A stretch of DNA of 64,000 nucleotides. Source: Formicarius rufipectus (Eukaryota > Chordata > Aves > Passeriformes > Formicariidae). Numbering within the stretch: position 1 is the first letter of the stretch; each line of letters starts with the position of its first letter. Positions 1 through 41,222 of this stretch are shown here, in pieces. The notes under the pieces were generated by a model. That model was not told the DNA's origin. It searched no databases and saw only the letters and a program-made list of their open reading frames with translations. Made by a program: the position numbers and the translations under genes. Location: NCBI GenBank assembly GCA_013399695.1, contig VXAU01001757.1:376619-440618 (forward strand). The letters are read 5' to 3'.

Positions 1-92
1 CCGGGGCCGGGCAGGGAGGGCGGCAGCGCGGGGGGAGCGCCGGGGAGAGCCGGCCCCAGCCCCGCTCCCGGCCCGGCCCGGCCCGCACTCAC

Positions 93-95
93 CAT
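93..95 (-). CDS. DPM2: DPM2 coding exon 1 (start codon only; gene continues left of window)
   Basis: On the minus strand an ATG in a strong Kozak context (GCCGCCATGG) is followed directly by a consensus donor, ATG|GTGAGT, so the first coding exon holds only the start codon. DPM2 has exactly this structure: the human disease allele c.4-1G>C places intron 1 right after codon 1. DPM2 also sits just downstream of FAM102A on the same strand in human. The product is the small two-helix membrane subunit that stabilises the catalytic DPM1 subunit of dolichol-phosphate-mannose synthase in the ER. None of the rest of the protein is in the window, so the name rests on synteny and exon structure, not on protein similarity. 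Confidence 0.75.
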
Positions 96-230
96 GGCGG
101 CGCGGTCCGCACGGCACTTCCGGAGCGTCCGCCAATCAGCGCGCGGTCCGACAGCCCCGCCCACCCCGCCAGCCAATCAGCGTGGGGGGCACCGTGCCGC
201 GCGGCGGTGGGCGGGGCGTGCTGGAGGCCA
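96..230 (-). promoter_or_regulatory. DPM2: DPM2 CpG-island promoter
   Basis: This is a GC- and CpG-rich stretch just upstream of the minus-strand ATG. It holds an ETS/GABP-type site (CCGGAAGT on the minus strand, 116-123) and two CCAAT boxes on the plus strand (132-136 and 173-177), both in the form GCCAATCAGC. This layout is usual for TATA-less housekeeping promoters. The transcription start cannot be placed exactly from sequence. The minisatellite begins immediately upstream. Confidence 0.65.
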
Positions 231-236
231 CGCCCC

Positions 237-1060
237 CAATCCATGGCACTGCCCCTGATTCATGGAATTGCACCGAATAAATGGCATTGCCCTGAACCCA
301 TGGCACGGCCCCCAATCCACGGCACTACCCCGAATCCTTGGAATTGCCCTCAGTCTATGGAACTTCCCCAACTCCATGGCACTGTCCCAGAATCCTTGGA
401 ATTTCACTGAATCCATGGCACTTCCCCAAATAAATGGCACTGCCCCAAATCCTTGGAATTGCACCGAATTCACAGAATTGCCCCCAATCCATGGAACTTC
501 CCCAACTCCATGGCATTGCCCCAAATCCTCGGAATTGCCTGAATTCATGGAATTGCCCCCAGTCTATGGAACTTCCCCAACTCCATGGCACTGCCCCGAA
601 TTCTTGGGATTGCCCCGAATCTGTGGCACTGCACTGAATAAACAGCATTGTCCTGAATCCAAGGCACTGTCCCAAATAAATGACACTGCCCCTAATCCAT
701 GGAATTGCACCAAATAAATGGCATGACCCTAAACCNCGAGCCTGGGCCGCCCAAGGACCGCCCCCGCCGGGCTCGGGCTCTCGGGGGGCGAACCCACGCG
801 GGCTGCTGTCCGCCATCCAGCCCAGGCCCCCGGTACCCCGGGGCCGAGCACGGAGGGCNGCCCCGAATTCTTGGGATTGCCCCGAATCTGTGGCACTGCA
901 CTGAATAAACAGCATTGTCCTGAATCCAAGGCACTGTCCCAAATAAATGACACTGCCCCTAATCCATGGAATTGCACCAAATAAATGGCATGACCCTAAA
1001 CCCATGGCATGGCCCACAATCCCTGGCACAGCCCCCAATCCCTGTCGTGGCCCCAGCATG
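237..1060. repeat. 19-20 bp tandem minisatellite
   Basis: Diverged units of about 19-20 bp follow the pattern CATGGxAxTGCCCCxAATC, for example around 240, 300, 420 and 600. They run from the edge of the DPM2 promoter to about 1060. The unit rarely contains a stop codon and its length is not a multiple of three, so every frame drifts through the array and gives long spurious open frames on both strands. The array is interrupted at 736-859 by an N-bounded patch. Confidence 0.9.
736..859. other. N-bounded GC-rich patch, probable misassembly
   Basis: A 122 bp GC-rich segment lies between single Ns at 736 and 859 inside the AT-richer minisatellite. The 143 bp before it (593-735) recur without a mismatch after it (860-1002). 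An exact duplicate around single-N joins is what a bad gap fill or an overlapping contig join leaves. The inserted segment does not resemble the repeat. I do not recognise its origin. Confidence 0.75.
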
Positions 1061-1939
1061 GTGGGGGATGGATCCAGTTCAGCCCCAGGCCCTGACACCA
1101 GCAGAACCAAGATCCTTTCTGCATTCCAGAGCTCCTGGTGCCCTCAGATGGGTCTCCTTCCCAAGCAGGGCACCCTCAGTACCTGCCACCTGTGCCTGCG
1201 AGTGCCTGGCACTGCTCCATCCCTCGGGACACCAGCACCTCCCATCCCAGCCCTCCCAGCACACCCACAGGGCAAAGCCAGACCCAGCAGCCAAGGAACA
1301 CAAAGGATGGGATCAGCTGCCTCCCCTTCCTGAAATGAGGGGAAAGGGGATGCTTTGAGCCCTGCTTGGGGCTCAAAGGGGCAGCTGAGGGTTTTGGAAG
1401 GTGGAAAAGGCAAACCCACTGCCTGGCAGGGGCCCTGCTCCCCTCCAGCCTTGTCTGGTCACTGAAGTGGCTCACTCTCCTTTGAGGGGACGGCCAGAGT
1501 GTGGTGGCAGAGGGGCAGTCCTGGCACAAGCCCTGAGAGCCCAGAGAACACCATTCCCTGGAGCCCTGCAGGGTTGTGGCCCCGTCCCCAAGGCCAACCT
1601 GGAGAGGTGGCCCCGGGCAGTGGGAGTGGGGCAGGACAGGGTGGATAAAACAGCCTGGCTGGGATAGGGCATTCAAGAACACGGGACACTGCTGGCAACT
1701 CAGCCAGGTCACCTTTCCCTGGGACTGCTGCCTGCATGGGGCTGGTGCTGTGCTGCCAGCAACCCTCTCCAGCCCTCCTCCATCTGCAGGGAAGGGCTGG
1801 CAGGGACCTCTGCTCCCACCGGCCAAAGCAATTCTAGAAGGCAAAGCCAAACCCAAGGCCCAGCATGCTCTTCTCAACCTCCTGCCTCCTCAGCAGGTAT
1901 TTAAATACATTTAAAACAAGAAACAAAGCAAGAAGAATC
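1061..1939. other. Intergenic, no feature recognised
   Basis: This moderately GC-rich stretch lies between the minisatellite and the FAM102A polyadenylation region. It contains no splice-bounded exon, transposon end or RNA gene that I can support. The open frames here are short and unlike any protein I know. Confidence 0.6.
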
Positions 1940-1959
1940 AGGGTGAAGTACCAAAAACC

Positions 1960-1965
1960 TTTATT
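1960..1965 (-). terminator. FAM102A: FAM102A polyadenylation signal (AATAAA)
   Basis: TTTATT on the plus strand gives a canonical AATAAA on the minus strand. Downstream on the minus strand is a T/GT-rich stretch (about 1905-1945) suitable as a cleavage-factor element. Cleavage is expected near 1940. It fits as the distal end of the FAM102A transcript because no other minus-strand gene lies between it and the FAM102A stop. Confidence 0.65.
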
Positions 1966-4900
1966 TTTTCCCCCCAAACCATAACAACATTTGACATTAT
2001 ATTGATTTCCTCATATATTTGTTATTTCTCTACGTTAGGAACCGGATACAGAAAATACAAACACGATCTGTTGAATCAAAGACGGCACAGCATTCCGTTA
2101 GAAAAAGAAACAAAAAAAACTAGAGGAGCAAGATAAAAATGGTGAAAAATAGTCATTCCCTCCAGCCCAAACTTTCCAAGAATCATCATCAAAATAGAGC
2201 AGTGGAAGTAGCTTCTCTTTCTAAACGCACTTCTGCTTTAAGAAAAAAGTTAGATTCATCTTTAGATTTCAAAGTAAAAAAATGTTAAACTATCTTTTCA
2301 AGCAATTTTGGAAGTTTGCATAGACCCATTCCCTTTCCAAAAATATCAGCCATCTCTCTATAGAATCTGATACAAATCAAGTGCGCGCCTCAGCCGAAGG
2401 TCACCAAGCTCAGTTCACTTTCAAGAAAATAAAATACCATCTCCCCTTCCCCTCCCTCCCCCCACAAAAATACGGGCTTTCCCATTACTCCTTGTGTTTG
2501 GGGCAGCTCCCCAGGCCAGGCTGCACCCCTTGCTCGGAGCTTCACCCAAATTCCTTTTCACTTCCCATGTTTCCACATCCCCCGCAGAAAAGGGCTCTGT
2601 GGAGGACAGTGGGCTTGGATGGCACGGGGTGGGGGGTTGATGGACACAGCTCTCAGGAGGGGAAGGGGGGGAATTCTGCACCCATCAATCCCCCCCCCGC
2701 AGCGAGGAAGTGGCTTTTTGAGGACAAACACCTGCAACCAGGCAGTGTCTGTAGGAACTTTGTCCCTGGGGACTGGCCTTGTCCACAGGGCTCAGTCACC
2801 AGGGCAAGAACGCAGCTAGAGACCAGGTGGGGCAGCAGGGCCGCGGCAGGAGGGGCAGAGTAAGGCAGCAAGGAGGGCAGGGGCCCCTCGCCAGGAGGGG
2901 GTTTATCCGAGGTGCTCTAGCGTACCTGGAGCGAGGTTTTCCCCGAGGAGCCGGCGGGCGGCGCAGAGCCCAGCTGCGCTGCCACCGGCTGAGAAAGGAA
3001 ACAGCAACGACGAAATAAATTAAAAGTCAACCCCTCCTATTTAGATGAGTATGAAATACGTATTTCTTCAGGTCTCGGCCTGGTTTGGAACCCTCTAAAA
3101 ACTGAAGCAAACGTTTAAAAGGGCTTGTTAAGCTTTCTGCAGGGGGCAAAGTGATGTGGCAATGGGGGTTGGGGGAGAAATCACACGCCTGCTGCCCATC
3201 GCTCTGAGGGTCAGGACAGCACGGGGCCCCCACTTAAAGTGCTGACCATACAAAAGATGATGGAGGAGCAACATCCTTCTCCCCCTTTTTCCGATTGAAA
3301 CCCATCTCCTTCACCAACTCATGACTAAGCCTATTCTTTTGGACATTCAGTTTTATACTGGTTTTAAAAAAGGAAAAGTTAGTAAAAAGCTACAATGAAT
3401 TTCCTAACGCTTTGCAATGGGCTTCCACCAACTAAAGGTCCAGAAACTGGCTGAGCAGAGCCACACATTTTGCCTGGACCCCCAGACTGGAGAAGAGAGC
3501 CAGCTCTGCTCTCCAGGGCCAGCCAGGCATGAGTAGCCCTGCTCATCAGCATCAGAGACCCAGGGGATGCAGAGTCTTGCCAGTAACGTCCTTTTACTTG
3601 TTTAAGCTACCTCTGAATCCTCTAAGAAGGGGAACAGTGTGGGGAAGAACATCCCCTCCCTCAGCCCCCCCACCCTGAAATAAAATATCAATGAAACAAC
3701 AAAGCAGTCAAAAAACACCAGCCTGCTGGGTTTATATAAAAAAAAAAAATTCCATAAACTTCACAACAACAAAAAGAAAAATCCAAAGGAAACTAACCAG
3801 AGGTTTGGGTCTGGAAACTGACTCACTTCTTAAATGTTCAGAGTCCAACAAGGAACAGGCGGCATGAGGAAAAAAGTGCTCATGAGAGGCAGCTTCCCGA
3901 GGCAGCAGTGAGTGTGTGTGACAAGTGACCCCATGGCCACCACCACCACACCTCGGATGCCCACGGCCAGCCAGGGACTGCTGGGCATTGCTCATGCAGC
4001 AGGAGCTCTGTGTGGGATCTAGAAATAGGAACAGACTGCTCCTCCCTCCTGGTCTGCTCTGGGTGCTCGAGCCCTCATGTGCTGCTCCAGGCTGGATGGC
4101 ACAGACTGCTTTCTCACTCAGAACCAGGGGTAGGAGAGCTAAAAAGCCACACAGAGACCAGGAACTGTGGAGTCAAGAATAACAGAGACAAGGAAGAGAT
4201 ACCCTAATGAGACACAGTTATCAAAAATGCAAGTAAAGTGATGTGCCAAGCCACTGGAAGAGAAGCCAAAGACGTACCCAGGCTGGGCACAGGGATGTGA
4301 TGGAGCAGGTTACACCTCTGCCAGCCTGGGCAGATGAGACCAGCTTTCCAAAATGCTCAACTGCTTCTCCTCTTGCTTTGCTGGGAAAAGATTCCCCCCG
4401 TCTGCCTCCCTGGGGATTTCGTGACATGCTGAGCTGCCCGTGTCTCAGAGCAGCAGACTGCTGCCAAGGGAGGCCAGGAGAGTGCCCTGGGATCCCAACT
4501 GCTCTGACAGTGACTGCCGTTGTTTTCCATGGGAAAAGTGGCAAAGCAGCAGAAGTGAGCTGGGTTTTGGCCTATTTCCTGGCTTATGTTTGCTCCTTTC
4601 AAGTCCTGGTTGGATTTGGCTTCCCCAAGGGGCTCTGCCGGTCCCTGGGGAGCAGGAGGGGCTCTGTGCTGACCCTCAGCTCTGCACAGCCATCCACAGA
4701 CAGGGCAGGAACACTCACTGCTGTCTGAGCCTCCTTCTGCCCTCACCCTGACCTGAGCAGAGGGTCAGGCCAGGCCTGGCTTTCTGGCAGAGCCTCAGGG
4801 AGAGAGAAAAGCAAGCAGTTCTCTCCTTCCTGCAGACAGGCAGCACCCCAGGAACAGGGCAGGATGCTCAGCAGCCTGCTGGTGGGTGCCAAACCTACCC

Positions 4901-5460
4901 AGGCTGAATGAAGAAGGGATCACCATTAAAAAACACCAGCAAATGTGAAAGAGCTTTTGTTCTAGACAGACACAAGATTCAACAGTTTCCCCCTATATTA
5001 AAGCAAACCAACGTGTTGTCTGTACCCTCTTCTTACCCTAATCCAAATTTAATTCCCTTTGAAGGGAAAGGGTGAAAAAGATGCTTATCCTACGTGTAGC
5101 CTGGCCAAATAGAGAAAGAAACCTTTTGACTCAAAGACAGAAACCATCAAAACACAGTAAGCAGCTGTATAGCTTTGCCACACTGCTGAGCACCCTTCCT
5201 ATGCAGCATCCTTATCTAGAAGGGTGGGGGAAAAAAAAAAAAAAGATAAATCAAGGCCCTTTCATCCCTTGTTTCTCATTTTGCCAAATTCCCTTTTCCA
5301 GTAGCTCATCTGCATGCATTCTGGCCACAGAGACCACAGTTAATCCTTTTTTGTTTCTTCTCCTTTGAGAAATGGCTTTAAAATAACTTAGAATTTGAAC
5401 AACATGATCAGTTACAAGTCTTTCCTTGCTGGACAGGACAGGCGTGTGTCTGTCCATGTG

Positions 5461-5475
5461 CACACACACACACAC
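5461..5475. repeat. CA microsatellite in FAM102A 3' UTR
   Basis: Fifteen bases of alternating CA in the 3' UTR. It is short and probably only weakly variable. Confidence 0.85.
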
Positions 5476-7068
5476 GTGTCACAGGAGGGCACACCCCAGC
5501 CAGGCCCAGGAGCCTGCAAACTGCTCTGAGGGCATGGCTGCTGAGTGCTACCACAGTACATTGGCAAAAGAGGAATGGGCACTACACAGAAATAGCTTAT
5601 CAGCTGAGAGGCTCTGTACAGGAAGGGCTGCAAGCACAGCCTGCTGCCAGCCCAGGGCAGGGGCTGCACAGATCCTGGCTGGCAATTTGGCTGCCAGGAG
5701 AATCCCCAAGGGGCAGCTGAAAGGGAGAGATGTTCTCGGCCACGCACCGCAGGGGAAAGAGGCAGCCAAAGCATTGATCAGCTGCAGAAACCAAACCCAA
5801 CGAAGAGTAATTGAAAGACTGACCAGAGAACAGTTTGCAGCCTTGTCAGAAGAGCTCACTCGCCATGGAGCAGGTCAGAACCGCTGCTGTGGCTAAAGCA
5901 GCAGCAAACACCCATGCTACCCTTGAAGGCAGAGACAGTGGCTTCTCCCCAGACCCAGAGGGAACCAGCTCAGACACAGATCTCTGCTGACAGGGCAAGA
6001 AAGATCAACCAACACCAAGTCCCTTACTGGCCCAGGCCAGGAGAGGCAATTGACATCACCACCACAACAGAGACCACTGCAGTGAAGTGCACCCTGCTCT
6101 GGCCCAGGGGAGGGCTGCCAGAGAACCATATTCTTTTCACAGTCCAAGAAGGGCAATTCCCTTCCTGAGCCAGAAAATAAAATAACAAAAAAGAGGGGCT
6201 TTGTATTCCAAGCTCCAACAGTACTGTTTGCTGAATCAGTCCAGCAAATATGGATTACGCTCCTGGAATAGTGAGTAGAAGCCTCCTCCAGGTAAAATCT
6301 GTAACCTCTAAAGTGCTCCTGCTAATTCTAGTTGATGAACACTCCCTTCCATGCCCAGCAGTGGAAGGACTCCTGCAGTCAGTGGTGTGATGAGCACTCG
6401 CATTTAACCGTTCACCAACTCCCAGTTGGATTGTGGAAGTTTTCTGAAATGCACTTCTGGGAAATATTTCCTATGAGAAGATGATGTCTGGGGATGTGAG
6501 GGAGGAAGGTGAAGTGTACACCACAGCATACCTTTTTCAGTAAAACCATTGCCTTGGGAGGTGATGTTCCCTTGCAGAGTCAATGGAATAAAGCATCCTG
6601 CAAGTGGCCATGTCACCGTGTCCCCAGCAAGCAGCTCTGGGTTTGGTTAGAATGGTTTCCCCCTCCCCCAGTGGTCTGAAATGTTCACAGTGGTATAACC
6701 CAATGTTTTGGGGAGACAGAAGCTGAGAAGTCCCCCGCTGCAAGTAAATGGGTGGAGTGAGGGATGCACACGAGCAACATCCTCTAGGACTAGCCCGAGG
6801 ATAAGCCCCACAGACACCTTGCATCTGAGTAGGAACAGGGGGAAGGCAGGCACTGGAAGGACCAGGAAGCAGAGAAGGAAAATGCCAATGCAGGGAAAGT
6901 GCATGTTCTGGAGTGGTCTCGGAGTGGTTCTGCAGTGCAAATGTATGGGGAGGGGCGTGGAGAAATCCCTTCTGGAATGCTGCATGAAGAGAGGTAAAGG
7001 TTGGCATCCATGTGGCAGCGGACTGGGTAGGGGGCCTGTGTCCAGCAGCTCTACCCTGTTCTTCACAT

Positions 7069-38629
<31,561 letters not shown>

Positions 38630-39770
38630 GAGCTGTGCCCAGGTCTGAGCCCTGCCCCGAGCTGTGCCCAGGTCTGAGCTCTCCCTGAGCCCCGCACCGA
38701 GCTGTGCCCAGGTCTCACCCTGCCTTCCAACCCCACGGACTGTGCACCGGGACACGAACAAGCCCCAGACCATCCCGGGGCCAGGGACCACACACCAGGC
38801 TGCAGCCAGGTCACAGCCTGTCCCCGGCACGCCGGGGCTGTACACTGAGCTGTGCCCAGGTCTGAGCTCTCTCTCTGAGCCCTACACCAAGCAGTGCCCA
38901 GGTCTAAGCCCTCTGAGCCCTGCCCCGAGCTGTGCCCAGGTCTGAGCCCTGCACCGAGCTCTGCAATGAGCTGTGCCCAGGTCTGAGCCCTGCACCGAGC
39001 TCTGTAATGAGCTGTGCCCAGGTCTGAGCCCTGCACCGAGCTCTGCAATGAGCTGTGCCCAGGTCTGAGCCCTGCACCGAGCTCTGCAATGAGCTGTGCC
39101 CAGGTCTGAGCCCTGCACCGAGCTCTGCAATGAGCTGTGCCCAGGTCTGAGCCCTGCACCGAGCTCTGCAATGAGCTGTGCCCAGGTCTGAGCCCTGCAC
39201 CGAGCTCTGCAATGAGCTGTGCCCAGGTCTGAGCCCTGCACCGAGCTCTGCAATGAGCTGTGCCCAGGTCTGAGCCCTGCACCGAGCTCTGCAATGAGCT
39301 GTGCCCAGGTCTGAGCCCTGCACCGAGCTCTGCAATGAGCTGTGCCCAGGTCTGAGCCCTGCACCGAGCTCTGCAATGAGCTGTGCCCAGGTCTGAGCCC
39401 TGCACCGAGCTCTGCAATGAGCTGTGCCCAGGTCTGAGCCCTGCACCGAGCTCTGCAATGAGCTGTGCCCAGGTCTGAGCCCTGCACCGAGCTCTGTAAT
39501 GAGCTGTGCCCAGGTCTGAGCCCTGCACCGAGCTCTGCAATGAGCTGTGCCCAGGTCTGAGCCCTGCAATGAGCTGTGCCCAGGTCTGAGCCCTGCACCG
39601 AGCTCTGCAATGAGCTGTGCCCAGGTCTGAGCCCTGCAATGAGCTGTGCCCAGGTCTGAGCCCTGCAATGAGCTGTGCCCAGGTCTGAGCCCTGCACCGA
39701 GCTCTGCAATGAGCTGTGCCCAGGTCTGAGCTCTCTCCGAGCCCTGCACCGAGCAGTGCCCACATCTCAG
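38630..39770. repeat. 41 bp GC-rich minisatellite
   Basis: The near-perfect core runs 38927-39710 and has 20 complete units: 17 of 41 bp and three of 29 bp that lack the CACCGAGCTCTG segment. Each unit starts GAGCTGTGCCCAGGTCTGAG. Two units (ending 39008 and 39500) carry TGTAAT instead of TGCAAT. Diverged copies extend left to 38630 and right to about 39770. The unit has no stop in any minus-strand frame, and 41 is not a multiple of three, so all three minus frames stay open and cycle through one 41-residue period. The near-identity of units implies recent expansion. Confidence 0.95.
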
Positions 39771-39779
39771 CCCACCTCC

Positions 39780-40340
39780 CGTCCCTCCAAACCACCGGGT
39801 GCCCCTCAGCCAGGACTCCCCGCTCTCCCAGCCCCACGACCCAAGCACCGGGGCCATGCCCGGGCCGCAGCCCAGCTCCGGCCGCACGACCCGTGCCCGG
39901 AGCCACATCCCAGTCTCCCCCNNNNNNNNNNNNNNNNNNNNNNNNNNNNNNNNNNNNNNNNNNNNNNNNNNGCGCCCGCTACGCCGCCAGCGCGGGCGGC
40001 GCGCAGGGACAGCCGCGCGGCAGCGCTTCGAGAATGCCGACCCTTGCGTAACCCCCCGCGCGCCTCCCCGAGGCCGGGGAACGGCAGCGGCGCGGTCTGA
40101 TTGGACGGCGGTAAGGAGGCGGGTTGAGCGTGACGGGTTTTGATTGGCTGGCGTGGCGAGGGGCGAGGAAGAGAGCGCGCCGATTGGAGGGCGGGGCTGT
40201 CAGTTTGCAGAAGCTCCGGCGCCCCCTCAGAGGGGCCGGTGTGAGGGGCCCGGCGCGGCTCTTGCCCCTCAGCGCGGCCCGGAGCGCCCCCTGCACCCCG
40301 AGCAGCCCCCAGCCGGCCCTGGGGCTCAGGGCATGGGACG
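39780..40340. promoter_or_regulatory. CpG island, candidate FAM102A upstream promoter
   Basis: CpG-dense sequence on both sides of the gap, with three CCAAT boxes read as ATTGG at 40100-40104, 40143-40147 and 40183-40187. It is the only CpG island between FAM102A coding exon 1 and the next gene, so it is the best candidate for a FAM102A promoter with a non-coding first exon. No clear minus-strand donor is visible in the sequenced part, and the gap could hide one. It might instead serve an unannotated transcript. Confidence 0.5.
39922..39971. other. Assembly gap (50 Ns)
   Basis: Fifty consecutive Ns lie inside the CpG island next to the minisatellite. Gaps of fixed size in GC-rich bird promoters are usually of unknown true length, so promoter or exon sequence may be missing. 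Confidence 0.98.
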
Positions 40341-40344
40341 TGGA

Positions 40345-40844
40345 GCTCCTGGAGCGGTCCAGGTTTGGGCAACGAGGATGTTTGAGGGTCTGGAGCATGT
40401 CCAGAGAAGAGCAACAAGGCTGATAAAAGGACTAGAGCACAAGTGCTATGGGGAGAGGCTGAGGGAGCTGGGGGTGTTTAGTGTGGAGAAGAGGAGGCTT
40501 TGAGGTGACCTCATCACTCTATAACTACCTGAAGGGAGGTTATAACCTGGTGGGGTTGGTCTCTTCTCCCAGGCAGTCAGCAGTAGGATGAGGGGGCAGG
40601 GCTGGAGCTCAGCTAGGGGCGGTTCAGGTTGGGTATTAGAAAAAAATTCTTTACAGAGAGAGTAATGAGGCATTGGAATGGCCTGCCCAGAGAGGTGGTG
40701 GATTTACCATCCCTGGAGGTTTTAAACTGAGTTTGGATGTGGCACTGAGTGCCATGGTCTGGAAAAGAGACTGGAGTTGGACCGAGGGTTGGACTCGATG
40801 ATCTCGGAGGTCTTTTCCAACCGAATCGATTTTATGATTCTGTG
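40345..40844 (+). mobile_element. CR1 LINE 3' fragment
   Basis: This matches the 3' part of avian CR1 elements: blocks resembling the end of the reverse-transcriptase ORF (GAGAGGCTGAGGGAGCTGGG, ATTCTTTACAGAGAG), then GGACTCGATGATCTCGGAGG and TCTTTTCCAACC. It ends in the short repeat TATGATTCTGTG. It is truncated at the 5' end, as most CR1 copies are, and is not coding. Confidence 0.88.
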
Positions 40845-40859
40845 TCTCTCTTAGCAGGA

Positions 40860-41222
40860 GAGCCGCCTGGAGGTGAGACTACTGAGAGGTGACTTTATTG
40901 ATGTGTATGAATATCTAGAGATGCCCAGAAGGTGGACCAGGCTCAGCTTGGTGGTGCCGAGAAATAGGACATGAGCAGAAACCAGTGCACAAGAAGTTCC
41001 ACCTGAACATGAGGAAGAGCTTCTTTACTGTGCAAGTGACTGAGCACTGGCACAGATTGCCCAGAGAGAGTGTGGAGTCTCCCTCACTGGAGATATTCCA
41101 CAGCCATCTGGAGACAATTATACTGTGCTGTATGCTCTGGGATGACCCTGCCTGGGCAGGGCAGCTGGGCCAGATGGCCCACTGTGGTCCCTTCCAATCT
41201 GACCCAGTGATTCTGTGATTCT
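40860..41222 (+). mobile_element. Second CR1 LINE 3' fragment
   Basis: A more diverged CR1-type tail with AACATGAGGAAGAGCTTCTT, a GCCCAGAGAG block, GGTCCCTTCCAATCTGACC and a terminal TGATTCTGTGATTCT repeat. It lies directly behind the first copy in the same orientation and belongs to a different subfamily, judging by sequence. Confidence 0.8.

Larger units (their letters stand above)
1940..7068 (-). other. FAM102A: FAM102A 3' untranslated region
   Basis: This is about 5.1 kb between the FAM102A stop codon and the distal AATAAA. It has no exon-like structure, only scattered spurious open frames. It holds a 15 bp CA microsatellite (5461-5475) and a run of A's (about 5229-5244). The last 450 bases (about 1945-2400) are AT-rich and low in CpG, as is common for conserved distal UTRs. 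Internal polyadenylation is possible but cannot be shown here. The UTR length is inferred from the signal, not from transcripts. Confidence 0.6.

Noticed and set aside
262..1110. Open frames of 67-251 codons on both strands over the first repeat
   Set aside because: They are by-products of a 19-20 bp minisatellite that lacks stops, and some read through the N-bounded misassembled patch.
38927..39723. CRISPR-like direct repeats
   Set aside because: Units are contiguous with no unique spacers, and the DNA is vertebrate.
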